Assembly: GCA_011009095.1 (NCBI GenBank)
Contig: VTPC01090580.1
Span: 113,470-177,469 of the forward strand
Direction of reading: 5' to 3'
Source of the DNA: Ignelater luminosus
Lineage: Eukaryota; Arthropoda; Insecta; Coleoptera; Elateridae
DNA: 64,000 nucleotides
In this document: positions 1 to 11,879 of the stretch, one piece after another
Layout: every line of letters begins with the position of its first letter
Position numbering within the stretch: position 1 is the first letter of the stretch
Translations under genes and position numbers: made by a program
Notes under the pieces: model-generated
What the model was told of the DNA's origin: nothing
The model's input: the letters and a program-made list of their open reading frames with translations, nothing else
Database searches by the model: none

Positions 1-2290
1 GGGCTGGAAGGCTGTACATGACAAAAGATATGTCTACCAAAAAAGATAATTATTTGTTGTTACTGACTATATTTTCTTTTGCTATTTAATTTCCAATTGC
101 TTATTCAGTATTCATATAGAGAGTTTCTCAGTTTCTTACTTTTAATTTGTTGGGCATCTCCATAACTTTATATGATAAAAGATCTTCTGATCTAACAAAT
201 ATTTAATTTAATTAATTAACATGTAACATTAAGGAAAAAATCAAACAAAATCAATCAATTAGTTTTAGTTTAGATTTTAAATTCTGTTCGTTTTCCCAGC
301 ACTTCTAAGTGTTATTATTAATCAACACTTGATTTGACTTCATAATATAAGAGAAGTGTCATGTTTCTACCACCACTTCCTCGACAGTCTTAATGAGATA
401 AAACTTGTTTCAGCATCAAACGATTAAAAATATAATCAGAATCAGATCAATCTTGTTGTGTTTATGAACGTGGTTGTTACTAATTAATATTTATTTACAA
501 AGATTTTCTCTAATTTTTAAAGCATAATTGCAGCTATTATAAAGTGTATTATAGAAGCATCCTTTATGCTTTTAATTCTCTTGTTTTTTCATCGTAGAAA
601 TAAACACTAAAAACAAAAACTAAACAACCCATAATGAAAATATATCAGGTTTAATCATGCAGGTCGAAATAAGTAAAGTGTATCCATGCATTCAAATTAG
701 CAACGGCACATTTTAACTAATTTTTTTTCTATCTGTTGTGTCCCGTACATTTACATTAAATTATGTATTTGGTTCAGTATTCATTGAAATTAATTTATTC
801 AAATCATTTTTAATACTTTCTTCTTCAAGTTTTAGATCTTACGGTATGGAATCAAAACACCACTAAAATCATTTGGTCCCAACTGTACAGAATAACGTGA
901 CAATAAACAAAAAATAATGACAAAAAAGAGCCAAACACTGTTAGGATTTTTTAATGACACTAAAGTTACGGTGAAAACCGCATACCTGCAATAACTTGCC
1001 AATCAAGCAATTTCAATTAGTTAAATAGCAAAAAAATCCTTCCATTAACATTGCTTAAGGCTTAACAAAACCATGAACTTGTACTACTCACCTAAAAATA
1101 AAAATCTCAAGGTTCTTTTACTAATTAAAAATATTTTATACTTTCTTTTTACAATAAAATTTTCTCGATTTCTTCTTTTATTTTGTGTAAACAAAAATTA
1201 AATCGCGATGATCCTTTGAAAACTACTGTTTAACAAAGATCATCGGCCGACTAGCACAAAAACCGGGCTGTTATCGACGTGATCTACACAGATTGGGATC
1301 GATCGCATCCATCTCCCCGTCAATCAACGACTCACGTGTCAATCAGCTTGGACACTTGTTATGCCTTGTCTTACACGGCTACTTTATAGCCCAGCCCTCG
1401 CTAAACGCTACGGAGACACATATCTCCTATTGAAAAGACCCCGTTCGATACATATACGCATTGTGAATTTACATATGGAAACATTTTTATGGTTTTGTAA
1501 TGGATTTAAAAAAAACTTATTTAAAAAGTTAATGTAGAAACTTTCTTGTTTATTGTACGCAGTAAACCGAAAATCGTTTTTGATTGAACATAAAACTTAA
1601 TTAATTAAATTGCAAATGATGTCATTAAGGGGACGAAATTGTAAATTTTAAAATTGGATTGAAATGTTCTATAAAAGATGAGAGACATAGTGAAAGTTAG
1701 TATACGAATATGAATTGGCGGAGGCCAGAGATACTTTCTTTTCATAGAAGGATAACGACCAAAAACTTAATAAATGATGTACAGCTATCAAGAAGCGTAG
1801 ACCTTGAAATTAACTAAATAAATTATATTTGTTTTTGTCGAGTAATGCTCTTGGTATTTTCAACATAACCTCAAAATCTCAGCAATACTGTCACGAAAAA
1901 AAACAATATCTTAATGGAATAACAATGTTTCATTTAGGAGGAGTGAATAATTTTCCAGAATTATGACATTGTCATCTAGGAAGTATCATAATAAAACTTA
2001 ACTGCCATTAAACTGTCAAATCAAATCGATTAATACTGAGAGGCGTGTCTAAAACATCGTTGCTGTAAAATACCTTAATTGAATTGTTATTTTTGATTTG
2101 GAATTGGCCCTGTTAGATAATTCTATTTTTATTATTGTACCTATTCTATAATCTTTGTTTTGTTTTTCCCCAAGAACTTGAAGTTGCTGAATATTGTTTC
2201 ATGATTGCTTTATCAATTCCAAAAAAGTAACGCAATAATGTTAAAAACATGGATCGCAAAGCACTTTTGATTATAAACAGATAAACTCAT
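1..2290. other. AT-rich non-coding, probably GATA-gene intron
   Basis: No credible coding region, RNA gene or bounded repeat was found. Because the gene's C-finger exon lies downstream on the + strand and its N-finger exon is not seen, this is probably intron; that is inference. A GC-richer patch at about 1205-1440 stands out from the AT-rich surroundings and includes an E-box-like CACGTG; it could be a regulatory segment, but nothing proves this. Confidence 0.4.
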
Positions 2291-2371
2291 TGTATATTAT
2301 CATGCGTTCAAGAAACTTGGTATGTTGGTGGAATATTTTGACATTTTGGAGTCATCCATCATCTATAATAA

Positions 2372-2958
2372 AGGCCGATTCATACTTTCGGTCCGGTCAC
2401 GGTCAAGAAATTTGGCATACTATTCACATTGTGCGGTCATCCATCAGTATAGTATCGGTCAAGTAACATTCTGTACATGCAATGTTTAAGAATTCCTCAA
2501 TAAAAGGATTTGGCCGTAAAGGCTTATATGTTGGATGAAGAAGAAGAGACAAACGAATCGCCCAGAAAGAAAAGGCATAGTGGCATTTGGGTGCATCCAG
2601 TGCTTACCAATCGCAAAACAGAAGGATAGTTTTTCACTGTGTACAAAGACCTCATGGATCATGAAACAAAATTTGTTCCGTACTTTCGGATCTCCAAGCC
2701 TATTAATTGTTCATCCATTGCGACATTAACTGCACGCAAAATATCAAAACTGCGCCTGATTTGACCGCCATACTAGTGGTCTAAAGTCGAATGGTACGGT
2801 CTCGGTTCGCTCAAAATACTCCTTCGAACAAATACCGCGGTCATTTGACTGGAGCGTCTCTAGACCGTGACTCCTAATGTGAACAGCTTAATACAAAATG
2901 AATGTTACAATATTTGACTTGACCGTGATCGGACCGTAGCGTAAATATGAATCGGCTT
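2372..2958 (+). mobile_element. Deleted PIF/Harbinger DNA transposon (587 bp)
   Basis: The element has imperfect terminal inverted repeats of about 36-41 bp. The left end starts AGGCCGATTCATAC at 2372; the right end, read in reverse, starts AAGCCGATTCATAT and ends at 2958. Both sides share further blocks ending in CACGGTCAAG. It is flanked by the 3-bp duplication TAA (2369-2371 and 2959-2961), the target type known for PIF/Harbinger. The interior keeps one transposase fragment. At 587 bp it is far shorter than an autonomous element, so it is a non-autonomous deletion derivative. The empty repeat copy at 7936-8192 confirms the insertion boundaries. Confidence 0.85.
2531..2739 (+). pseudogene. 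PIF/Harbinger transposase N-terminal fragment
   Basis: The frame starting at TTG 2531 reads an acidic stretch, then RKKRHSGIWVHPVLTNRKTE, an in-frame TAG, then FFTVYKDLMDHETKFVPYFR. This matches the N-terminal block of HARBI1/PIF transposases (W-V-H-P, then E/G-F-x-x-L/Y near K-F...Y-F-R). The catalytic DDE region is absent, which fits an internal deletion of most of the transposase. It has no coding capacity now. Confidence 0.7.
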
Positions 2959-3126
2959 TAATGGTGCTCAATATGGGACTGTGCAAGCTTTACATACGTA
3001 CAAAGCAGATAATAAACATTTTCATTCTAGATCACTTTGGTCATTTGAGTTTGGATATTTTCCTTAAAATTTACATCATAGATTGAGGGTTTGATCTAAA
3101 ACAATCTCACTTTATCTAAAATAACC

Positions 3127-3768
3127 AAACAAAAGCAATTATCATTAAAGATCAGGAACTGTCTTGAAGAGTGTGTCTCATTGACATCATTTCATTCATT
3201 ATCGTGAAGATGAAATATCACTAACAATAATTCTCGGTCCTCCTAATTGCTTGTTGTGCATGGAGGTTTGTTATCACATTGCTGCTATTCTGATATTCAA
3301 ACGAAATTTGCTTTCTAAATCAGTTGCCATTCAATGGACATCATTACGAACATTTTTAGTAGCTCAATGTTTATATTTGTTCACTTTAAACCATTTTTCT
3401 TGTTGTTTCATCTATTGTTAAGACTAAAACTGCCGACAATCTTATCAAACAGTTGTAACAATATCTTAGTACATTTCTGCTTTTCTTTGGCTAAACTCTG
3501 TTGAAATTTACAAACAATTGTCTGATCATCTAAGCAAGGCTGCAGTTGAAACCCATTGTTAGGAAGGCCACAATGGCAAAAATATTATCAAGATCTATAG
3601 TTGAGTATTTACAGTGTATTATCTACAACCGTATAGTTTCAGCTGTAACTTAAAACCAAAACTGGTTCCTTTTCCGGAGTAAAAAGTGGCAAGGCCGTAG
3701 TATCAAGAATCTAAAACTCAAGTGCCCTTAATTCTAGATTTGCAGCTATATAAGATAAAGTACATTAA
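3127..3768. other. AT-rich non-coding
   Basis: I see no gene, no recognisable repeat boundary and no RNA. It lies between the Harbinger-bearing repeat and a small hAT-like element. Confidence 0.4.
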
Positions 3769-3951
3769 GAGGGTCGGACTGGCGCAATTTGGCCCCCGGC
3801 TCATAATTTTTCTATGGATTTTGCATTTTTGTTTTTATTTTTAGTACCTTTTGGTGAAAGATTGAGATTCTAAATTTTTGCTCTACTTGGCTCCTACATT
3901 AGTTTGATCCCGGTGTCTAGACTCTTAACTCCCCGATCGAGCCTGACCTTG
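3769..3951. mobile_element. Degraded hAT-type MITE (183 bp)
   Basis: The left end reads GAGGGTCGGACTGGCGCAAT. The right end, in reverse, reads CAAGGTCAGGCTCGATCGGG. Both resemble the hAT-type terminus CAGGGTCGGACTGGC. Flanking 8-mers TACATTAA (3761-3768) and ACCATTAA (3952-3959) agree at 6 of 8 positions, as expected of an old 8-bp hAT target duplication. The interior is AT-rich and non-coding. Terminal matches are imperfect, so the call is moderate. Confidence 0.45.
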
Positions 3952-6913
3952 ACCATTAACCAAAGTCCCGTGTCGATATGACAATTTCTTCCGGAGATGT
4001 GGAATAACTCTCAAAGAATCAAAGAAGAATGGTGGCACTAGAATAGCTTGAAAATCTCAATCCAGTCTTGATACGACAACCCATCATCAGAGAAAATTCT
4101 CTGTTACTTCTGTGCTCGGCGCGACAAGTCAGTATTTGGCTTGAGAGAGGGAGCAAACTCTCTACTACATTCTTTCATATATCCGTATGCTTGGTACGAT
4201 TTATCAGTGACATTAGTTTGCCTTGCCTACTCTACTCGCTCCAAACTAGAAGTCACTCCATGGTGCGCGCAATAAAGCTTCAGTCTTGGCAATGAACTTT
4301 TATTTTACTTCCGGTTGCTAAGACCAGGCTTTGGGTTCCTCACCCACGTGTTTCTGGCTAATGACAACTGTGACTTATAATAATAATAATAATAAATAGT
4401 TTTTATTTCCAAGAAACAGCAACTATTTTAAATATGGCAACATTTAATTTTCAACTATAGTGACACAATGTAGTATATATCGTAGAAAACATTTTCTCCA
4501 ATTTAAATTTAGGAATAAGTTAAGATCTCGAGTTTCGCTCCCAAAACTGATTTGGCGTGGACTTCTGATTCCCCGAGCCAGTCTGACTCTGAACGTTAGT
4601 ATGTTTTGAATTGCATCATCCCTAAACGTAAAAACCGGAAAAATCTTCTAGAAGGTTCTATCAATCGCTCTTGGGTATGTTGAATATTTTTGACTGATTC
4701 CATACAATCTTAGATACAAAAACTCATCTTACACAATTTTAAGCAGGGCACCACTTTATATTCTTCTGCGATTTCTGGGCCTTAAATCAAAGAACCGAAT
4801 AAGCTATTGATCGGGATATGAATAGCCGTGTTGACGATAATATGTGTTGCTTGGTGTAGTGATCAAATCATATTGTGGAAGGTTTTTCTATAGGTGGAAC
4901 TTTTTCACCTTATCAATTGGGCATCCGTAATCCCTTAATATGTCTCTTCTTCACTGTGAACCGTACCTGATTGATTTAGTCATTTTAGTAGAATAGTCAT
5001 ACAATTTTTATATGTTGCCTTTAAATGATCTTATTTAAATGATTACCTTTTGGCAACTAAATTGGAAGAAAGAAGAAATTTTAGTAGGCAATTACTACTT
5101 GGACATGGTACACTAATCTAACAATAAGTGCTAAATTCTAAAAGTGTTGAAACTTAAATTTTAATTAAACATTAAATTGTTACTTCTTTGATTTAATTCT
5201 GAACTAGTAAACGGTACATTAAATAATTTTGTTGCTATTATATTTAGACTTTATGGATACCATTTAGCAGGATAAAAAAGAAAAACCATTTTTTGAACCG
5301 GAACAGTTATGAACAATTCATCCTTTATGTTGTATTGTTCCTTATTTTTATTTGATAGCAGTGTGAATTTATAGGTTCACTCAGCCGCTTGACTTGAAAG
5401 GCACATTCGAACGTTTTTTATTAACTCCCAAATGGAAAATGATAAATCATACGAAGAATATTATGGTCAGGTAGCAGATACATAACAGTGCCATTGAACT
5501 TATAGGGAAAATTTATGTTTTACTTTGTCGAGCTACTGTTCTTTCTGTATGGCGCATTAAAATTGTAATCACTGTTATTTAAGAGTTTATCATTAAATTT
5601 TGATAAATGTATCGTGTTGTATAACATAGAAATATCGATTCATTAGAGCATTGTTTATACATTCCAAATGTTCTTTGATCTTAAATTAAAAATTAAGACG
5701 ATTAAATTCAAGGCTACATAATCTAGTTAAAAAACTACAAGAGAGAAAAATTCAGCCAAAAAATTCTTTTTTGTTCTTCCATTTGAAGAGCCGTTTAAAT
5801 TTTAAATCGCCAACGCTTTATCTTGTCATGTTCAGGGTGGTATCTAAAGGTGCAGACGACACCGGTGGCACTTAATAGCGAGTAGGGCTATTCTGGTTTT
5901 TGTCTCGTCCTGAATTATTCGTGTCCAGTGTGTTGTGGCCGAATGTAAAACTCCCCACAGAATGCGAGGTTAGTTAACATACGCTGGATCCTGTCATGGA
6001 GCCACCAAACTCGCATATTTACTAACTCTGCCTCACTTTTAGCATTTTTACAATGCTTCGAGTTTTATATTCCCCACGAATAAGGAAAATAAGAAAAAAA
6101 TAGAATGAACGTTGAAGAGGTTTCTCTTTTAGTAAACATGCTTAAATCTTGTCCTGACGCAATTATTTTTGATTTTTTATTAGGTTGCAGCAATCAAGCT
6201 ACGGTTTTTTGGATCCAATTAAGTTTGTTGTATGTGTGTGTTAGTTTAATAATCCTCACTAAAACGTAAAATTGCTACAAAATAATTCGTCTTGATTTAT
6301 TCTTTAACCAGTTAATTTTACGGACATTAAAATTGCAAAATTATTTTATTGCTGAAACAGATTAGGTTTGGTAATTGATTTATTAAAACCTTAGCTAATT
6401 ATTTAACAAAAACCAAGCGTATATGAAATTGATGACTCGTTTTGGCAACATTTCATTCTACTTAGTACTTATTAACTTGTTCTTGTTACTTTTAAAAAAG
6501 TAAACACGTCTGTAATTACGCAATTTACGAGATGTCGAATTATTTAAATTCCTTATAGTGCAGAGTGTGCTATTTTAAGTGACCAGATAATCTTTTAGTT
6601 ACATACATGATTATTTGTTTTATATCACTGTGATAGTACAGAAGATGGTGTAGTCATGAAGGTCAAGCATTTAACTTATGAGCAAGGTCAAATCTCTTTA
6701 ATTTTTGACAATTTTCCCAATCCTTAAAAGTACATGAAGTGATATTTTAAATTTTCTTTGATATTTCACCAATTAGCGATTTTTGAGTCTTTTGGCATTT
6801 TCCAAATGCGTTTGGCACTAGAGATTAATTTATTTCATTTTAATTGTGGATAGATTATGAAGTATTTTACATGATTGTGATACTCGTCGACCTACGCCAA
6901 ACATAGATCTGCT
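3952..6913. other. AT-rich non-coding with a microsatellite and terminal-like scraps
   Basis: A (TAA)n microsatellite lies at 4375-4396. At about 4571-4593 CCCCGAGCCAGTCTGACTCT resembles the right terminus of the 183-bp element just upstream, so a second partial copy may be present. A GC-richer patch at about 5840-6030 shares the 13-mer tgtccagtgtgtt with about 44922-44934. The small frames near 4068-4295 look like chance. No gene was recognised. Confidence 0.35.
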
Positions 6914-7875
6914 CAGAAGCGGATTTAGATTTGATTGCGCCCTAGGCCTGTTTTGATATGGCGTTCTTTTTGTTTTTGAAAGGCGTATTATATAAAATAA
7001 ACAGGGTGTCCCGTAAATACCAATAACGCTTCAGGTAACATCTTCTTCTATGAGTGCTTATTGCAAATCTGCAAAAAGAAAATTTCTCTTCAGCTTAGTT
7101 TTCTTGTACAAGTGGTCAGAAGTTAACATTTTTAACACTAAATAAACAGAAACCAAACAATCGCTATTACGAATTCAACAAATGAATCTGTTGAAACAAC
7201 AATTACCCCTGATACCGGCGGCTCCGACTTGAACTTTCCCTCGTTCGGGCTGCCTTTGGCGGCCCCGGCACGGACTTCGCTCTCAAATCCAATGAAATTA
7301 GTTGCCAGTAATTCTTTCAAGTTTAATTTAATGGTTTATTATCACTGGAATAAAATTGATAAATTTTTGATTTATTGCGATACTTTAGTTCCTGTATTCG
7401 AATAATATTCTATTTGCCTGCGGCAGCGTGGCCAAGTTTAAATTTCTCTTTTTTTGATTTGTGTGACAAATCTAAGTACGTTGGAACATTCGTGTGTTCA
7501 ATTTTGGCATCTTAAGAGGTTGAGGAAGGCTGCTATCTACAGCTTTATTGGCATTTACGGGACACCCTATATAATAATAAAAGTATTAAAAAGCAATTGC
7601 TGTGGCAAAAGACAAAGAGTTGAAAAAAATTAATTTAATTTTTTTATATTTTTATAATCCCCCAAACTTTTTAATTGGTTAATTAATATTTTTTTTACTT
7701 CAATAATTAGATACTTAACCATGTTAAGGTATAATTCTCCGGTGTAAAAAATAATATTTTTGAAACATCTCTAAAATTTTTTCATAGAGTCACCGGGAAA
7801 CTCCATGAATTTCGAACCTTTGTCGTCTCTCAAATTTCGCGGCGCTTTTGACGCCCCTCAAATCAAATCACATAT
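6914..7875. mobile_element. Possible hAT-like element hosting another MITE
   Basis: At 6914 the sequence CAGAAGCGGATTTAGATTTG followed by GCGCCCTAGGCC resembles common hAT termini (CAGTGGCGGATTTAG...GGCGCCCTAGGC). Near 7846-7875 a stretch with GGCGC...GACGCCCCTCAAATC could be the decayed opposite end. I find no clear 8-bp target duplication, so the right boundary is a guess. If correct, the 7003-7568 element was inserted into it. Confidence 0.25.
7003..7568. mobile_element. MITE with about 26-bp inverted ends (566 bp)
   Basis: The left end AGGGTGTCCCGTAAATACCA (7003) and the right end read in reverse, AGGGTGTCCCGTAAATGCCA (ending 7568), match at 19 of 20 positions, and the match continues with ATAA. 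The interior is non-coding with a GC-richer core around 7210-7290. No clean target duplication is visible: the flanks are both AT-rich (taaaataaac and atataataat) but not identical. The superfamily is therefore undetermined. Confidence 0.65.
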
Positions 7876-7935
7876 TGTGATCAATGAATTCAAAATATTC
7901 AAATGGCCCACCAATTACTAATGTTTTTGTCCTAG

Positions 7936-8192
7936 GTATATATTATCGTGCGTCCAAGAAAATCAGTATATGTTGGCGGATCATTTTGACATTTTGAAAT
8001 CATTCATCACCTACAATAAAGGCGCTCAACGTGAGGCTGAAAAACTTAGCACTAGTACAAAGCAGATAATAAATATTTTCATTTTATATTATTTTGGACA
8101 TTTAGATGATCGGAATTTACAGATTTTATTTAAAATTTACATTACAGTTTGGATGTTTGATTCAACATAATCTTGTTTTATCCAAAATTACG
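7936..8192 (+). repeat. Unknown interspersed repeat, copy B (empty site)
   Basis: This copy aligns with the two halves of copy A (2291-2371 and 2959-3126) and runs through AATAAAGGCGCTCAA where copy A carries the Harbinger element. It supports the reconstruction of that insertion. A 66-codon open frame starts at 7970 but resembles no family I know. Confidence 0.7.
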
Positions 8193-8199
8193 AGACCCG

Positions 8200-9062
8200 G
8201 GTTAACCTTTTTTTATGGGACGAAGCTGATACCATATAATGGTTAGCTAGACAAAATGTTTGTTCCTACACCTAATTCCATTGCAGTTTTGTACCTGTCC
8301 CATCTGTTAGATGTATATATGTAAAGTGTGTTTTATACTATCTTGTATTGTTTCCTGTTTACCAATTTTTGCTAGGTAATTCCCAAAGCATTATATTATC
8401 TGGTAATCGATTTCGCTGTGTTTTCTTCAAATTGAAAATTTTTCTTGTCCACTCCGCCTTTTCTTGCAATTATTTCCAACTATCTCGCCATCTATTGATC
8501 ATGTCTTCGCTTATTTCCTTTTTAGTGCGCCTGTTTGTTTTATCATGTAATTTGACCCTTTGCTCTGCCATTAAATCTATTGGCAGTGTATCCGTGATGG
8601 AGAGCTTCTGTAGATATAGTTCTATATGCGCATCCAACTCTTATCAGCATTTTCCTTTGTATTTCTTCTAATGTCATTTTGTTTTTCTTTTTCTTGATTA
8701 TTTTGCCCCGTATTGATGCTGCGTATAATACTATAGAACTTCAACTTTTATACGAGTATTCTAACTGACGGTAACCTATTTTTCGCTAGTCATTCATTTA
8801 ATCTGTTCATTGCACTATTTGCTTTGTTTTCCGGCTCCTGCTCATCTCTTCCTTTAACTATCGTGATGACTTTCCTCGGCATTGTTAAACGTAATATAAG
8901 TAGTATCATAAAATATATTCCATAACAGATGACCCAAGATAGAATCTTGTGGTACTCCCCCTCTTTATCTTTACCTTTTAGTCGTTTATCTTTGAGGTAG
9001 CTACCTATGATTCTAGTGACGTGCTCTGATAGTCGTCTCTTTTTTCCGTTCCTCAACCCGAT
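8200..9062 (-). pseudogene. LINE reverse-transcriptase relic (R1/LOA-like)
   Basis: Read on the minus strand from 9056, the protein contains RIIGSYLKDKRLKGK, then a decayed equivalent of the GVPQGSVLGPLLWNI region, then PRKVITIVKGRDEQEPENKA and NSAMNRLNE. This is the order found around the reverse-transcriptase active site of R1/LOA/CR1-type LINEs; the ADD core is lost. Further fragments down to about 8350 (IDLMAEQRVKLHDKTNRR, DRWRDSWKYLQEKAEWTRKI) match the region after the RT thumb in the same proteins. Frame changes and stops are frequent, so the copy is old and 5'-truncated. The exact clade is uncertain. Confidence 0.6.
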
Positions 9063-11879
9063 TTAATCTAAAGAAAGCAAATTTGACCTAACCTAACTTA
9101 GTTAATTTTCAATTTAATGGAAAATACCCTTAAATTGGTCAAATATTATCTAATCTAACATATTTTAACAACCTTAACCTAACTTAATTTATAATCGACA
9201 GATTAACAAGCTGCATTTGTCTATTTTACTGCGTTATTTTGTAAACAATACATTTTCTACAACAGTAAAGTGATAAGTAGGCTTTTAGTCGTTTATTTTC
9301 TCTAAATATTTTATCATCTTATAGTTTTGTAAAAAATGTGTACACATTTTGCAATAAGATATTGCGAAGAAGCAAGAAAGACAGAAAATAAATTTCATTT
9401 TGAATCCTCTTATTCGACTGCAGAATTTTTTATCATATTAGACTCAGTTAATCTGATAAAGCTCAAAATTATCATAACACTAAATCTTAACAGCTCAAAT
9501 TAAAAGAGCTTTAGCACTGAGTTAATTAATGAAATTATTTTTAATTTCTCAATAGATTTTTTTCTAGATTTATAAAAAAAGGTAGATCAAATGAGAAATT
9601 TTAAAATAATAAATGTATTAATAAAAACGTAACTCGATCAATATAAATTGATTACCGATTAAGGATTATGAATTGCAACACGCATAACCATTCATTAATA
9701 ACAGTAATAATAATAATAATGATAATAATGATCGGTAGTAATAATAAAGTGTAGGAAGATAAATGCGATTAAGCACAATAACTTATCTTTTAGATTATAG
9801 ATGAAGAAGAAGCAGAAGAAGAAGCTTCTTTCTTAACAGCACGCACGTGGCGACATATGCTGCGGAAGTAGTTAAATTATAATTCCTATACACGCGGACA
9901 GGTGAAATGCAACCCCCCGGTTTTTAGGGTCAAATCCCCCTCACCTGTCTAAAATCGTAAATCAAATTTCAAATAGGTAGGCGTTACTTATTAAACATCG
10001 ATGTATAGTTCGAATCAGTATCTGGAGACGAAACCAGAAACGTTTCTGTGAAAAAGTCGGTTTGTATTTTATCATCGCTCGTTTAAAATTGTGAATCTCA
10101 ATATGTTTAGCCTATAATTACAAACCGCATTGTAGAAAGTGAGACTTTTTGTAATAAAATCGACCGCAGTTTATTACGATGTATGGGTCATAAATAAATA
10201 AAAACAAAACGAGACCTATATATTTATTACAGGTTACGATCTTATGGGAAAATGAACGGATGAGAATTCAATTTAAACTGGGGGATTTATGCGAAACATG
10301 TTCTTAACGGCATATCCATTATATTAAATATATTTTGTTTTTAATTTAAACCGAGATTAACGCTCCGACGATGAAACATTAATATTGTGTAAAAGAGATT
10401 TCTTAGGAACTACACAAGATTAACTCATTTATCAGGATCGTCTTAAGCAATTTTATCTCTTCATTTATTATTAATATTTTTAATAGTATGTCATTTAAAT
10501 TATCTAACCTCACAATTAGGAAATATTTCTAAACAATTGCTCCCGAGATGTTCGGGTCTTTAGCAGTTAATACATACCTGCATACGTATGATAAAAATAA
10601 TATAAATTTTAATTTACAACAAAAAATTAGTGCTAATAAAAACAAATTGTCTGTACGGTTGCTGCAATATTATTATAATCTTGTATAATATAATTATAAT
10701 GTTAATGTTTCTAAAGTCAACGACACATTAACTAATTAAAATATCTGATTGCACTGTTTTATTATGTTTATTTTACAACAAAATGTAACATACCTGTGTC
10801 AATTTAATTAAATAAGATTAATTAATTCTTTATTCGATAATAATTAGGTATATTGCATTTTGCAAATTATTGTATATATATAGTTAACTTATTTAATTAA
10901 TAGCAGTGCTCGGATGAAACAAATAAAAATTTTAATTTGCTCTATTTTTTTGTTTGTAATTTTCAATGGACAAATTAACAACAAATTAATTTATTTAAAT
11001 GAAGTTTTACATAAGCTATTAATTATTCAGAAGAAATATATTATACCAGATGCGTATAAAAAGAGCAAATTGGAGTAAAGCTTTAGTAATATTCCAGCAA
11101 TGTGATGAGAAACTTATTAAAAGAAGTATTTTCAATGTAATTTTATCATCTTATGCTATTTTGTCGTAATCTGGTAATTCATAAAAATATTACGAAGCTT
11201 ATCACTCAGAACAATGCACCTACAGAGTTTGAGATTTGAAATTATGCAGACTTCGTCACCTTTGATATTGTTTTTAGCTAACGGTACTGAATTATAATTA
11301 ATGTTACAATTCTAATATCTAACCTAATTGGAGTGGAAACATCCGGAAATTTGAACTGAAATAGATAGTCACCAATTGCTTCTGAGCAAACAGATTTTCT
11401 TCTACTTAGTTGCGAAAAGCCATTTAGTCGCAAAGGCCAAAAATCTTAATTGGTGTAAATTTCAGCAAGGCATAGAGTTTTAAAACGCTTTCGAGAGTTT
11501 TAACCATACCTTCGGATGCAAAGGCATGTTTGATTGGCCAGAAAAAATTCAAAAACATGGAAGCATTCTTTTGTTATCAAAGCTGGAGGGCATTTTGGAA
11601 AACATCCCGTGTTTCTTTAAATAATTCATTTGGGGGAATTTGTTTACCAAACAATTTTAGTTTTCGAGATAACTCGCTTCAGCTACTGACTGTCTTATAG
11701 ATTTTCTCTCCTACTCTCTTCCTTCTCCGGGAATTACGCATCTTTCGAAAGGACGCTGACGAAATTGAAGACAGTTCCACCAAACAATCCCGATTTCCAA
11801 CTGTTATCGTTACATGTAAAGACAAATGGTTACATTCGGTCATAGACCGCGTTACAGATTTATTATTATTTATTCTTCC
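9063..11879. other. AT-rich non-coding with simple repeats
   Basis: Short CCTAACCTAAC-type runs lie at 9085-9200. An imperfect (TAA/GAT) microsatellite lies at about 9704-9751. Around 9880-9960 a GC-richer patch has two facing CAGGTG/CACCTG E-boxes about 55 bp apart, which could be regulatory. No gene or bounded element was found in the remainder. Confidence 0.35.

Larger units (their letters stand above)
2291..3126 (+). repeat. Unknown interspersed repeat, copy A (interrupted)
   Basis: The two flanks of the Harbinger insertion, 2291-2371 and 2959-3126, together align with 7936-8192 at roughly 80 percent by eye. Shared blocks include the stretch around 'tattttgacattttgg' and 'acaaagcagataataaa'. 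Copy B lacks the insertion and is the empty-site version. The family is not recognised. In copy B one frame is open for 66 codons, so the repeat may derive from the coding part of an older element, but no domain is evident. Confidence 0.7.
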
